DNA from: an uncultured Clostridia bacterium
GTDB lineage: Bacteria; Bacillota; Clostridia; TANB77; CAG-465
DNA length: 64,000 nt
Direction: 5' to 3'
Assembly: GCA_934130595.1 (NCBI GenBank)
Contig: CAKOYF010000001.1
Span: 118,240 to 182,239, forward strand
The translations under genes and the position numbers were made by a program. The notes beneath the pieces were generated by a model. It saw only the letters and a program-made list of their open reading frames with translations. It was not told the origin of the DNA and searched no databases. This document shows positions 24,065 through 32,689 of this stretch, in pieces; positions within the stretch are counted from its first letter, which is position 1; each line of letters starts with the position of its first letter.

Positions 24065-24084
24065 ACTATACAAAATTGTATAGT
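24065..24084 (-). promoter_or_regulatory. Hairpin in the rpsF leader, possible S6:S18 control element
   Basis: ACTATACAA and TTGTATAGT form a perfect 9-bp stem with a 2-nt centre in the 65-nt leader. rpsF leaders in many bacteria bind the S6:S18 dimer; here only position and hairpin support that, and I do not see the conserved CCG bulge clearly. Confidence 0.35.
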
Positions 24085-24103
24085 AAGGATTTTTACAGAT
24101 AGC

Positions 24104-24132
24104 ATTATACCACATTTTTATGTAATTTGCAA
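24104..24132 (-). promoter_or_regulatory. rpsF-ssb-rpsR promoter
   Basis: TTGCAA (24127-24132), 17 bp, TATAAT (24104-24109) on the minus strand; the -10 context is TGTGGTATAAT, shared with the rpoB promoter. Confidence 0.75.
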
Positions 24133-24176
24133 CTTTTATTTTATAATTACATAAAACTTTGTACTTTACTTTTATA

Positions 24177-24205
24177 TTGACATTGTAACTCATTAATTAT
24201 ATAAT
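24177..24205 (+). promoter_or_regulatory. mecA promoter (consensus sigma-A)
   Basis: TTGACA (24177-24182), 17-bp spacer, TATAAT (24200-24205). Perfect consensus. Confidence 0.8.
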
Positions 24206-24250
24206 ACATATTATTAAATATAACCATTTCTCCAAAGGAGGACTGATAAC

Positions 24251-24841
24251 ATGAAAATAGAGAAAGTTGATGACAACAAAGTAAAAATAATTCTATCTTT
24301 AGAAGAATTGAAGATGAGAAACATATCTCTTAGTGATATCGAAAAAGATACTGCAGCAGCTAGAAAATTATTTACTAGCTTGATAGAGGAATCTAATTTA
24401 GATGAAGATTTTGGTTGTGAAGATTCACAGCTTTTTATAGAAGCAAGTTCAGACAATACTAATACATTTGTTTTAACAATCACTAAAACAGATGATTTAC
24501 CAGATATTAACAACTATACCAAAAACGAGAATAAAACGCTTTATAGGATAGACTCTAGACTCTATGAATTTGCCTCTTTAGATTTAATTTTAGATTTTTG
24601 CAAAATTGCTAAAGAAGAAAATCTCTTTTTTGGTAAAAATACCTTGTATAAATATAATGATAAATACTTTATTTTGTTTAGTGATACAGCAATAAAAAAC
24701 AAAAAATTTATTAAAACATATGTCATGATAAGTGAATATTGTTCTAGATATTTTTCATATAGCCTTTTCTATACTACAATTACAGAAAAAGGAACTATAG
24801 TTATCGCTAACAGAGCTTTACAAAAGCTCATAAGTTTTTAA
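24251..24841 (+). CDS. mecA: Adaptor protein MecA
   Basis: MecA delivers substrates such as ComK to the ClpC protease in Bacillus and helps assemble ClpC. 196 aa, a little shorter than the usual 210-220. The N-terminal MKIEKVDDNKVKIILSLEELKMRNISLSDIE is the family signature; an acidic linker (about 55-100) leads to the C-terminal ClpC-binding domain containing IDSRLYEFASLDLILDFCKIA. AAAGGAGG precedes the ATG. A comEA gene lies 2 kb away, but no comK is visible, so competence targeting is not shown. Confidence 0.88.
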   Translation: MKIEKVDDNKVKIILSLEELKMRNISLSDIEKDTAAARKLFTSLIEESNLDEDFGCEDSQLFIEASSDNTNTFVLTITKTDDLPDINNYTKNENKTLYRIDSRLYEFASLDLILDFCKIAKEENLFFGKNTLYKYNDKYFILFSDTAIKNKKFIKTYVMISEYCSRYFSYSLFYTTITEKGTIVIANRALQKLISF

Positions 24842-24842
24842 C

Positions 24843-24867
24843 ACAGGCTTCATGCCTGTTTTTTTTG
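24843..24867 (+). terminator. mecA terminator
   Basis: ACAGGC-TTCAT-GCCTGT followed by eight T's, directly after the stop codon. Confidence 0.9.
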
Positions 24868-24895
24868 GAAAATTTTTAATATGAATTAATAATAG

Positions 24896-24990
24896 CTAAA
24901 TATTTATACTATAGTTAGATATCCAGATTATATTGATGAAAATTATTTTTTAGAAATCTTGATTTTATATCTAACTGAATCAATATTTAG
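24896..24990. repeat. Nested inverted repeats in the mecA-HD-GYP gap
   Basis: Outer arms CTAAATATT (24896-24904) and AATATTTAG (24982-24990); inner arms AGTTAGATAT (24913-24922) and ATATCTAACT (24967-24976). All arms are perfect. There is no coding sequence. The rest of the 370-bp gap (24868-25190) is AT-rich with no other feature I can name. Confidence 0.6.
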
Positions 24991-25190
24991 ATTAAAAACT
25001 TTTTAGAAATTTGTACAAAAAATCTGATTAACGGAAAAAATTTATAAATATATTCAAATAAGTTGTTATTTCACTTATGTTCTACTTTTATAAAAAGCAT
25101 ATCTAGTATAATGTTATTTTATCAATTTGTCAATATATTTATTAGTTTTTGTTTTAAAATACATAATATTTTTTCAAAAGCCCTTATCTC

Positions 25191-25219
25191 TTGATTATTT
25201 GGCTATATTTTGGTATACT
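25191..25219 (+). promoter_or_regulatory. Promoter of the REC/HD-GYP gene
   Basis: TTGATT (25191-25196), 17 bp, TATACT (25214-25219), giving a very short leader before the ATG at 25240. Confidence 0.65.
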
Positions 25220-25239
25220 ATACACATAGGTGAAAATGT

Positions 25240-26256
25240 ATGAATAACGATAAATTAGTTAACGCCAAAATACTAGTTATCGATGACGACGTAAATATGA
25301 TGGATGTTCTTTCTGTTGTATTAAGAAGGTATGGACATACTGTGAAAACATACACTGAACCTCTAGCAGCTATAGAGGAACTTAGAAAAAATACATATGA
25401 TATTTTACTTGTCAATTATTTGATGACGCCAGTAAAAGGCGATAAAATTGTAGAAACAGTTAGAGAATTTAATAAAGAAATATATATAATCCTAATGTCT
25501 ATTCATAAAGATCTAGCACCTTCAATTGAAGTTATGCAACAATTAGATATACAAGCATACTATGAAAAAAGTAATAGATTTGATAATTTAATAATGCTAA
25601 TTCAAGGTGGTATAAAATATATAGAGCAAATAAACAAAATCAAATCAATGAATTCTAAACTAGAACATTATTTGGTTGATTTTGCTAAGATTTTATTACA
25701 AACTGTTGGAGCTAAAGATCACTATACCGAAGAGCACTGTAGAAGAGTTACTCTATTTGCAGATGCCTTTGCTAAATATTTAAAGCTAGATAAAAAACAA
25801 GTTTCTGACTTGCAAATAGCTGCAGCCTTTCATGATATTGGAAAAATAGGAATACCAGACAATATATTATTAAAGACTACACGACTTACAGATGAGGAGT
25901 ACCAAGTTATAAAAACTCACCCTGTAATAGCTGCAAATATTTTTTCTGTATCGGACATTTATAAGGATATTTATCCTATAATGTATTATCATCATGAAAG
26001 ATATGATGGTAAAGGATATCCTAAAGGAATAAGTGGTAAACAAATTCCATTTTTAGCCAGAGTACTATCAATATGTGATTGCTTTGATGCAATAGTATCT
26101 AAACGTACTTATAAAGAAGGAGCTACAATAGAATTTGCATTATCAGAAATAGAAAAAGGTGCTGGTACACAATTTGATCCAGAGCTTGCACCAAAGTTTA
26201 TAACTATGGTTGAAAATAATAAAGAATATATTGATAAAATATTTAAAGAATTTTAG
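25240..26256 (+). CDS. Receiver-domain HD-GYP protein with altered phosphosite
   Basis: 338 aa. Residues about 9-125 form a receiver (REC) domain with the acidic cluster D15/D16/D17 and conserved K110. The phosphoacceptor position reads LLVNYLMTP, so it is Asn59 instead of Asp. Residues about 145-335 are an HD-GYP domain: FHDIGKIGIP with H198/D199 and HHERYDGKGYPKG with GYP at 259-261, so metal and catalytic residues are intact. HD-GYP enzymes degrade cyclic di-GMP or related dinucleotides. Activity is probably set by something other than Asp phosphorylation. It is a monocistronic unit with its own promoter and terminator. Confidence 0.9.
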   Translation: MNNDKLVNAKILVIDDDVNMMDVLSVVLRRYGHTVKTYTEPLAAIEELRKNTYDILLVNYLMTPVKGDKIVETVREFNKEIYIILMSIHKDLAPSIEVMQQLDIQAYYEKSNRFDNLIMLIQGGIKYIEQINKIKSMNSKLEHYLVDFAKILLQTVGAKDHYTEEHCRRVTLFADAFAKYLKLDKKQVSDLQIAAAFHDIGKIGIPDNILLKTTRLTDEEYQVIKTHPVIAANIFSVSDIYKDIYPIMYYHHERYDGKGYPKGISGKQIPFLARVLSICDCFDAIVSKRTYKEGATIEFALSEIEKGAGTQFDPELAPKFITMVENNKEYIDKIFKEF

Positions 26257-26290
26257 TCTTAAGTAACTCAGTTATTTAAGACTTTTTTTA
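26255..26290 (+). terminator. Terminator of the REC/HD-GYP gene
   Basis: AGTCTTAAGTAACT and AGTTATTTAAGACT pair over 14 bp (one G-T pair), followed by seven T's; the stem begins inside the stop codon. Confidence 0.8.
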
Positions 26291-26839
26291 ATTTATATAT
26301 ATTGCTATTGGTTTAAAGACTTTTTCATTTAACTTTAGACAATTTATTCTATATCCTAAACACTCTATCTCACAATTATTCTTGTATAAATCTTTAAGAC
26401 AAGTATACACTTCATCACTTATTGTAAATCTAACATCAGATATCAAAAATTCATTTTCTTTTAATTCCTTAATTTGTCCAGATATTCTTTTTATCCTTTC
26501 ATCTTCTTGCATACTTTCAACAATGTTATAATAGAACTTATTATTTTTAATTTCTGAAACATCCTCAATATTAATATATCTTTTTACAACTTCCACATTA
26601 CAAAGCATACCTAAATCTTCACAATAACCTACTCTTTTTCTTCCACAAATATGCTCATCTTTACAATCTACTCTAGTCTCTTTTTCAAAGTCTGGTCTTA
26701 TGCTTTTATTATTGTTTGTTGTATATCCTCTTTTTTCTGAATACTCAAAAAAATCTATATCAAATGAAATATCCGACATTTTAGGAGCTAACTGCTTTAT
26801 TATATTTTTATCTAAATATATATACATTCTCATATTCAT
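26288..26839 (-). CDS. Orphan protein of 183 aa downstream of comEA
   Basis: Not securely recognised. It begins MNMRMYIYLDKNIIKQLAPKM, somewhat like the start of DUF6414-type proteins, but I cannot confirm that. A cysteine cluster (CKDEHICGRK, YCEDLGMLC at about 58-80) could bind metal. The rest is mixed alpha/beta and acidic. It begins 8 bp after comEA and is probably the last gene of the rarA operon, although its ribosome binding site is poor. Confidence 0.6.
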   Translation of the reverse strand: MNMRMYIYLDKNIIKQLAPKMSDISFDIDFFEYSEKRGYTTNNNKSIRPDFEKETRVDCKDEHICGRKRVGYCEDLGMLCNVEVVKRYINIEDVSEIKNNKFYYNIVESMQEDERIKRISGQIKELKENEFLISDVRFTISDEVYTCLKDLYKNNCEIECLGYRINCLKLNEKVFKPIAIYIN

Positions 26840-26847
26840 ATCTTATT

Positions 26848-27435
26848 TTATTTTACACAAATATATTCTTTTATTTTGTTATATTTAGCTTGTCCTATTC
26901 CATTGACATTTAATAAATCTTCTATTGAAGTAAATTTATTATTCTTTCTATACTCTACTATGTTTTTAGCTAAAGTAGGTCCGACTCCATTTAGTTGTTC
27001 TAATTCTTCTACGCTTGCTGTATTTATATTTACCAAATCATCATTTACATCGTTATCTTCCTCAATAACACTTTCATTGCTAGATTTTTTAGGAATATCA
27101 ATCTTATCTGAATCATTTAGTTTTTCTGCCAAATTTATATCGCTTATATCTGCGTCTTCTGTTAACCCTCCGCAAGCCTTTATCAAATCATCAAGTCTAG
27201 TATTTTCATCTATGTAGTACACTCCAGGACTAACAACTTCTCCTGCAATATATACTGCTATCTTATTTGAATATTCTTCTTTTTTTATAGTAACATTATT
27301 AATTTCTATTTCATCTCTACTTTTTATATTTTGAAAGACAATAGATGATATAGATATTAAAATTAAAACTACTAATAATATGGTACTCTTGTTTCTAAAT
27401 ATATATTCTTTTATTTTATTAACGATTTTTTTCAT
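26848..27435 (-). CDS. comEA: Competence-type DNA-binding protein ComEA
   Basis: Membrane-anchored dsDNA receptor for transformation. Start at the ATG at 27435, 6 nt after AGGAGG. 195 aa: one membrane anchor (about 16-34), an SLBB-type domain containing IAVYIAGEVVSPGVYYID (about 60-115), an acidic linker, then two helix-hairpin-helix motifs (NINTASVEELEQLNGVGPTLAKNIVEYR and SIEDLLNVNGIGQAKYNKI) at the C-terminus that bind DNA. No comEC or comF lies nearby, so full competence is not shown. Confidence 0.9.
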   Translation of the reverse strand: MKKIVNKIKEYIFRNKSTILLVVLILISISSIVFQNIKSRDEIEINNVTIKKEEYSNKIAVYIAGEVVSPGVYYIDENTRLDDLIKACGGLTEDADISDINLAEKLNDSDKIDIPKKSSNESVIEEDNDVNDDLVNINTASVEELEQLNGVGPTLAKNIVEYRKNNKFTSIEDLLNVNGIGQAKYNKIKEYICVK

Positions 27436-27487
27436 ACACAACCTCCTAAACTATTGTCTTATTTTGTAAAAAGTCCTATAACGCAAA

Positions 27488-27516
27488 TTAGAAGTTATGA
27501 AACTCATAACTTCTAA
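27488..27516 (-). terminator. Hairpin between cvpA and comEA
   Basis: TTAGAAGTTATGA and TCATAACTTCTAA form a perfect 13-bp stem with a 3-nt loop. The minus-strand tail is only TTTGCGTT, so it may be a partial terminator or mRNA-processing/stability element within the operon. Confidence 0.5.
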
Positions 27517-27534
27517 TCGTCTTTTTTGGTTTAA

Positions 27535-28164
27535 TTATATTTTTAGACCTGCTTTAATTAATGCTACTAACATATTATTGTTATATAATAACTTAACTAG
27601 GAAAGTTTTATCTATATAACTTGTTAATCCTTCAAAAGCAGGTAATGGTGAAATAAATGAAATGATTGCAAGTACAATCCAAACTTTTATTAATACTGAA
27701 ATAACTCCAACAGCTGTTCCACCTATACCATTTATAGAACTTAATATTGGTAAATTAAATACAACATTTAATATCATTTGTAAAATATAGCATATTATTC
27801 TTACAATAAAAAATATTGCTATAAAACTAAGTCCTTTCATTACAAATCTTGATACTGCTTCTGCAGCTTTTCCAATATCATCTGTTGTTGCTACATTTGA
27901 TATTATACTACCATAAAATGAATTATCAATACTTTCGCCATCATCTATCATTTTTTGCATATTTTCTTGTGCAACATCTTTTACTTTTACTCCCAGTCCA
28001 GAATCATATATAGCATTTGAAACAATTCCTTGAAATCCAAAAGCTAAAACTATTGATAATATTAATGATGCAAATCCTACGACCACACCAACAAGTCCTT
28101 TTTTGTGACCACTAAAAGCACCTAATGCTATTAAAGCCACTAATAATAAATCTAGTATTACCAC
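27535..28164 (-). CDS. CvpA family membrane protein
   Basis: 209 aa with four or so hydrophobic helices. The N-terminal VILDLLLVALIALGAFSGHKKGLVGVV pattern is typical of CvpA (colicin V production) proteins, whose role is linked to envelope integrity. GTG start 9 nt after AAGGAGG. It lies between the DUF5711 gene and comEA in the same operon. Confidence 0.8.
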   Translation of the reverse strand: MVILDLLLVALIALGAFSGHKKGLVGVVVGFASLILSIVLAFGFQGIVSNAIYDSGLGVKVKDVAQENMQKMIDDGESIDNSFYGSIISNVATTDDIGKAAEAVSRFVMKGLSFIAIFFIVRIICYILQMILNVVFNLPILSSINGIGGTAVGVISVLIKVWIVLAIISFISPLPAFEGLTSYIDKTFLVKLLYNNNMLVALIKAGLKI

Positions 28165-28181
28165 TTTTCTCTCTCCTCCTT

Positions 28182-29501
28182 CTATAAATTAATAATATAA
28201 ATTTTATTTGTATAAATCAAAGCTAAACTCTTATCATTATTAAAAACAACACACTTTTTAGGTGTAAAATTAGTTTCTCTAATTCCTAAATCTACTCCCC
28301 ATTTATTTAATAAATATACATGATCTTGATATATATAATAGTTAACTGTATCACTACTAATCATATTTTTAGGTAATGATTCTAATTTAGTTGAAGATAT
28401 TTTGTTTCCAGCATATCCTATATTTTCTGTAATGTAATCATTTTGCTCAATATCCCTTTGTACATATGTGTAATAGTTATCATTTAAAGCTACATATACA
28501 AGTTGTGTATCATCAAATTTTTTAAGTTCATTAATATTTCCAGTACTTGTATTTATACAAACTATTTCATCATTTAATAGTGCAAAGATTTCTTTTCCTT
28601 CAACTTTAAAATCATATACAAATTTGTTATCAAGTGAGACAATATCTCTTAACTGTTCATCACTCTTTTTAGATATATCTATTTCTCTGAATTTTATTCC
28701 AATAGTAGATGAATCTGTAACGCTTTCTGCAAATATAATTTTTCTACCATTGTCTACAATTTCTAGAGATATTACACTTGCTTGGCTTAAATATGCATCA
28801 TATAAACTTTTTCCATTTTTATCAAAAACACTAATTATATTATTATATCCTGATGATGCAGAATACTCTATTGCCATGTTACCTTTTTTATCTAAAAAAG
28901 CCTTTTTTATTTTTCCATCTATTTTCTTATTTAATATTTCGTTTTTCCCATTGAATAAATACATCATACCTGTAGAACTATTAGTTACAAGCATATATTT
29001 TCCTTCTATATATATGTCTGGGGTAAAACTATCAGAAAAATGATAGCTCCATGCAACTTCTGCGTTCTCATTGTAAGTTGTTATTGTATTATTAGAATAA
29101 ACCATAAGTTGACCATTATATTCTTTATAAATATCACTATCTTTTGTTACAAGTTCTATTTTATTTTCATCTATATTAGTAGATACTGGCTTTATATGTA
29201 TACCAAAAATTGGTCCATAATCATATAAAACCCAGCAAATTAAAACTATTGCAACAATAAATCCAATTATAAATTTTCCATCTATATTGTAACGTATTTT
29301 AGGTCTTTCAATCATTTGACCGCTAGCATTTCGTTCAAACTTGTTTATTCTATTATTCCTTTGATTATTTAATTCTTCTCTATTTCTATTAACTATTTCT
29401 ATACCTTGTAACATATCTTCTTCATTAATAGAAGAATCTAAAGCAACATCTTTTTCTTCATTTAAAAATACAGATGAATTTTTACTCTTCTTTTTCTTCA
29501 T
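28182..29501 (-). CDS. DUF5711-type membrane-anchored beta-propeller protein
   Basis: Start chosen at the ATG at 29501, with GGGAG about 9 nt upstream, giving 439 aa and overlapping the end of rarA by about 20 bp. A charged cytoplasmic N-terminus (about 85 aa) is followed by one membrane helix (GKFIIGFIVAIVLICWVLYDYG) and an extracellular region of repeated strands (LVTNSSTGMMYLFN, IISVFDKNGKSLY, IVCINTSTGNI) resembling a beta-propeller. Such DUF5711 proteins are common in Clostridia; function unknown. Confidence 0.7.
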   Translation of the reverse strand: MKKKKSKNSSVFLNEEKDVALDSSINEEDMLQGIEIVNRNREELNNQRNNRINKFERNASGQMIERPKIRYNIDGKFIIGFIVAIVLICWVLYDYGPIFGIHIKPVSTNIDENKIELVTKDSDIYKEYNGQLMVYSNNTITTYNENAEVAWSYHFSDSFTPDIYIEGKYMLVTNSSTGMMYLFNGKNEILNKKIDGKIKKAFLDKKGNMAIEYSASSGYNNIISVFDKNGKSLYDAYLSQASVISLEIVDNGRKIIFAESVTDSSTIGIKFREIDISKKSDEQLRDIVSLDNKFVYDFKVEGKEIFALLNDEIVCINTSTGNINELKKFDDTQLVYVALNDNYYTYVQRDIEQNDYITENIGYAGNKISSTKLESLPKNMISSDTVNYYIYQDHVYLLNKWGVDLGIRETNFTPKKCVVFNNDKSLALIYTNKIYIINL

Positions 29502-30738
29502 AAAAATTCTCCCATTCTCTTGGCTCATAGTATTTTTCATTGATTAATTTATCTGGTAAATATTGCTGTTCAACTTTTCCATGAGGATAATCATGAGGAT
29601 ATTTATATCCATTTCCATACCCAAATTGCTCCATTCCAGATGCTGGCGCATTTCTAATATGCATAGGAACTTGTCCTATATCTTTTGTTCTAACATCTTC
29701 TAAAGCTTTATTTATTCCTCTATAAGAAGTATTAGATTTTGGACTTAATGCAACTGTAAGTGCTGCCTGTGCAAGAATTATTCTAGCCTCTGGCATACCA
29801 ATTTGATGCACTGCGTTCATAGCCGCAACAGCCACTTTTAAAGCATCACTATTAGCAAGTCCAACATCTTCAGATGATTGTATTACTATTCTTCTAGCAA
29901 TAAACATTGGATCTTCACCAGCGTCTAACATTCGTGCTAAATAATGTAATGTTGCGTCCGGATCTGAACCACGCATAGATTTAATAAATGCTGATATTAC
30001 ATCATAATGTGAATCATCTGTTTTGTCATAAACAGCTTTTTTCTGTTGAACACAATTCATAGCAATATTTTTGTCTATTACTATTTTTCCTTCACCATTC
30101 ATATCTGTTGATAACACAGCAAGCTCTAATGCATTTAAAGCAGTTCTAACGTCACCATTAGAACACATAGATATATATTCTAATGCATCATCTTTGACTT
30201 CTAAATTATACTTTCCTAAGCCATTTTCACTATCACTTATACAGTTATTTAGTATCTTTACAATATCTTTATCTTCTAGTGCTTTAAATTTAAATACAGT
30301 TGATCTTGATATTAGCGCTTTATTAACAGAAAAATATGGATTTTCTGTTGTAGCTCCTATTAAAATTACAGTACCCTTTTCAACATGTGGTAATAAAGCA
30401 TCTTGTTGTAATTTATTGAATCTGTGTATCTCATCTATAAACAATATAACTTTACCAGTAGGATTTGTAAATATATTTTGTGCTTCTTCAACTACTGATT
30501 TTATATCACTAACCCCGGATGTTGTTGCATTTAAAGTAACAAATTTATTTTTTGTAGTACTAGCAATAACTCTTGCAAGAGATGTTTTTCCACATCCTGG
30601 AGGTCCCCAAAATATTGCTGATGTAAGCTTATCTGCTTTTATTAATCTATATAATAATTTATCCTTTCCAACTATATCCTCTTGGCCATAAAAATCCTCA
30701 AGTTTAGTTGGTTTCATTCTATATGCTAATGGTTCCAT
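29482..30738 (-). CDS. rarA: Replication-associated recombination protein A (RarA/MgsA)
   Basis: AAA+ ATPase that acts at stalled replication forks. 418 aa. Walker A GPPGCGKTS (about 45-53), Walker B VILFIDEIHRF (about 96-106), sensor 1 IGATTENP, and the C-terminal tetramerisation region GSDPDATLHYLARMLDAGEDPMFIARRIV with the terminal YLPDKL block distinguish it from clamp-loader subunits. First gene of a five-gene operon with a readable promoter. Confidence 0.95.
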   Translation of the reverse strand: MEPLAYRMKPTKLEDFYGQEDIVGKDKLLYRLIKADKLTSAIFWGPPGCGKTSLARVIASTTKNKFVTLNATTSGVSDIKSVVEEAQNIFTNPTGKVILFIDEIHRFNKLQQDALLPHVEKGTVILIGATTENPYFSVNKALISRSTVFKFKALEDKDIVKILNNCISDSENGLGKYNLEVKDDALEYISMCSNGDVRTALNALELAVLSTDMNGEGKIVIDKNIAMNCVQQKKAVYDKTDDSHYDVISAFIKSMRGSDPDATLHYLARMLDAGEDPMFIARRIVIQSSEDVGLANSDALKVAVAAMNAVHQIGMPEARIILAQAALTVALSPKSNTSYRGINKALEDVRTKDIGQVPMHIRNAPASGMEQFGYGNGYKYPHDYPHGKVEQQYLPDKLINEKYYEPREWENFYEEKEE

Positions 30739-30772
30739 TTTATCCTCTCTTACATTCTAATTTTCAACCATT

Positions 30773-30801
30773 ATTATATAATATATTTGTGATATTAGCA
30801 A
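30773..30801 (-). promoter_or_regulatory. rarA operon promoter
   Basis: Minus strand TTGCTA (30796-30801), 17 bp, TATAAT (30773-30778). Confidence 0.65.
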
Positions 30802-30837
30802 TAATTATATTACATAAAAAACATATAATTTAAAATA

Positions 30838-30871
30838 AACAGCTCGGCTACATTTAACTTGCCGAACTGTT
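30838..30871 (-). terminator. Terminator of the rnc-transketolase operon
   Basis: AACAGCTCGGC (30838-30848) pairs with GCCGAACTGTT (30861-30871) with one mismatch; T-rich on both outer sides. Confidence 0.75.
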
Positions 30872-30877
30872 TTTTTA

Positions 30878-31783
30878 CTAGAACTTACTTACTATGTTTT
30901 CTTTTGTAAGTCCAAAATATTCATATACTTGTTTTGCACTTCCAGATTTTCCAAATCTATCATTTATTCCAATTTTTTCTAATTTTTTTGGATACTCTTC
31001 ACAAAGAACATTAGATATTATACTTCCAATTCCACCTATTACGCTGTGGTCCTCTATTGATACTAATTTTTCTGTCTCAGTAGCACATTTTATTATTGTT
31101 TTTCTATCAACAGGTTTTATACTATATAAATCTACAACTCTAACTTCTATTCCTTTTTCTTTAAGCTCTTTTTTAGCCTGTAAAGCAATAGCAACTGTTG
31201 GTCCATATGCAAATATAGTGCCATCTTTTCCATCACCAAATACATTAGATCCACCTATAGAAAATTGTGCATTTTCATCATATATATCTTCTACATCACT
31301 TCTACCAAGTCTAATATATTTAGGGCCTTCTTCTTTCATACACATCTTCAATATTTTCTTTGTGCTTATATCATCTGCAGGTGACAAAACTTTCATTGTT
31401 GGTACAACGTTCATAAGTGCAACGTCTTCTATACATTGATGTGTAGGTCCATCTTCTCCTACCATTACACCTGCATGAGTAGCGCATAAATTTACATTAA
31501 CATGTGAATATGCTGCTGTATTTCTTATTTGATCATATGCTCTTCCTGCCATAAACATAGCAAAAGTTGAAGCAAAAACAGTTTTTCCAGCAAGGGCTAA
31601 ACCACAGGCTGTACCTACTAGATCTTGTTCTGCTATACCCACATCTATATGTCTTTGTGGATATTTTTTCATAAACATATCTGTTTTAGTTGCACCAGCT
31701 AAATCTGCATCCAGTACAACAATATTGCTATCTTCTCCTACTTCTGCTAAAAATTCTCCATATGCTTTCCTTGTTGATTTCAT
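30878..31783 (-). CDS. Transketolase, C-terminal subunit
   Basis: Split-type transketolase: this 301-aa chain holds the pyrimidine-binding and C-terminal domains. Visible: MKSTRKAYGEFLAEVGEDSNIVVLDADLAGATKTDMF, then VDVGIAEQDLVG-like HIDVGIAEQDL with the catalytic Glu that activates ThDP, and THAGVMVGEDGPTHQCIEDVALM. With the N-terminal subunit it moves two-carbon units between sugar phosphates in the pentose phosphate pathway. Here it is separated from the N-terminal subunit by an unrelated gene, with 1-9 bp gaps. Confidence 0.92.
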   Translation of the reverse strand: MKSTRKAYGEFLAEVGEDSNIVVLDADLAGATKTDMFMKKYPQRHIDVGIAEQDLVGTACGLALAGKTVFASTFAMFMAGRAYDQIRNTAAYSHVNVNLCATHAGVMVGEDGPTHQCIEDVALMNVVPTMKVLSPADDISTKKILKMCMKEEGPKYIRLGRSDVEDIYDENAQFSIGGSNVFGDGKDGTIFAYGPTVAIALQAKKELKEKGIEVRVVDLYSIKPVDRKTIIKCATETEKLVSIEDHSVIGGIGSIISNVLCEEYPKKLEKIGINDRFGKSGSAKQVYEYFGLTKENIVSKF

Positions 31784-32680
31784 CTAAATCACCTCATTAG
31801 TTACATCATTAAAATTAAAAAGTTCTAATGTAGATACATCTTTTATTAACATATCATTGAACATTTTATATTCTGATGTCTTCATTCTATTTTTACTTTT
31901 TTTGTTTATTCTATCTGTCATATCTGCATTTTCAAAATTAATCTTTGTTAAATATTCTTTATTAAAAAATAATGGGATTTTTTCTTCCTTTTGGGTAATC
32001 ATTAATGCACTCTCTTTAGGCTTTTCTAATTTAAATTCATTTACTATACTATCAATAAACTGTTTTATCTCATTAGATTTATATCCACAATTATTTGTTA
32101 TACTGACAATCTCATATAGGCTTTTATTTTCTGGAATATACTTTTTATTTATTGTTTCCATTTTCTTTAAATTGCAGTTTTCAATTAGTGCTTTTTTTAT
32201 TTTAGCTTTTCCAGTTATTTTTTCAAAAAAACTTATTTTAGAGTACTTTGCTATATTTGAATCTAAATTCTTAATTTCTTCTTGTCTTATTAAATCATTT
32301 GCTTTATTTGCAAACATATTTATATATTCTTTAGTTGCAATACTCTCATTTTCACTTATTAGTTCCTTTATGTTTTTTAGCTTAATATCATCTAAATATA
32401 ACATATTATTTAGTATTTTATATTCCTCAATATATTTTAGCTCTTCATCGTCATTGTATTTTTCAATTAATTTATCTATCTTTTTTACATACTTATTCAA
32501 ATTTTCACTAACTTCATTATTAGTATTATTTGAATCGACTTTTATTCCTATTTTCTTGGCAAAATCATATCTAGTCTCAAATTTTTGATTATTTTCTTCT
32601 ATTTTTGTATTAATTTCATTTACTTTATTTTTAATTTTATCTAGTCTAAAATTAATATCTTTTTTAGATATATTATCCAT
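31784..32680 (-). CDS. Orphan K/E-rich protein between transketolase halves
   Basis: 298 aa, not recognised. Very rich in Lys, Asn, Glu and Ile; long helical and coiled-coil-like stretches (about 1-35, 60-115, 120-190) with no membrane segment or signal peptide. It starts 9 bp after the N-terminal transketolase gene and its stop abuts the ATG of the C-terminal one, so all three are translated from one mRNA. The opposite strand is also open over part of it but has shadow-like composition. Role unknown; it may simply be inserted. Confidence 0.65.
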   Translation of the reverse strand: MDNISKKDINFRLDKIKNKVNEINTKIEENNQKFETRYDFAKKIGIKVDSNNTNNEVSENLNKYVKKIDKLIEKYNDDEELKYIEEYKILNNMLYLDDIKLKNIKELISENESIATKEYINMFANKANDLIRQEEIKNLDSNIAKYSKISFFEKITGKAKIKKALIENCNLKKMETINKKYIPENKSLYEIVSITNNCGYKSNEIKQFIDSIVNEFKLEKPKESALMITQKEEKIPLFFNKEYLTKINFENADMTDRINKKSKNRMKTSEYKMFNDMLIKDVSTLELFNFNDVTNEVI

Positions 32681-32689
32681 TTTTCCTCC

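Noticed and set aside
30071..30691. A 206-codon plus-strand frame opposite rarA
   Set aside because: rarA is unmistakable on the minus strand with all AAA+ motifs; this frame is a shadow.
31857..32588. A 243-codon plus-strand open frame opposite the gene between the transketolase halves
   Set aside because: Its product is a Phe/Leu/Ser/Ile-rich shadow-type sequence, it has no ribosome binding site, and the minus-strand frame fits tightly between co-directional genes.
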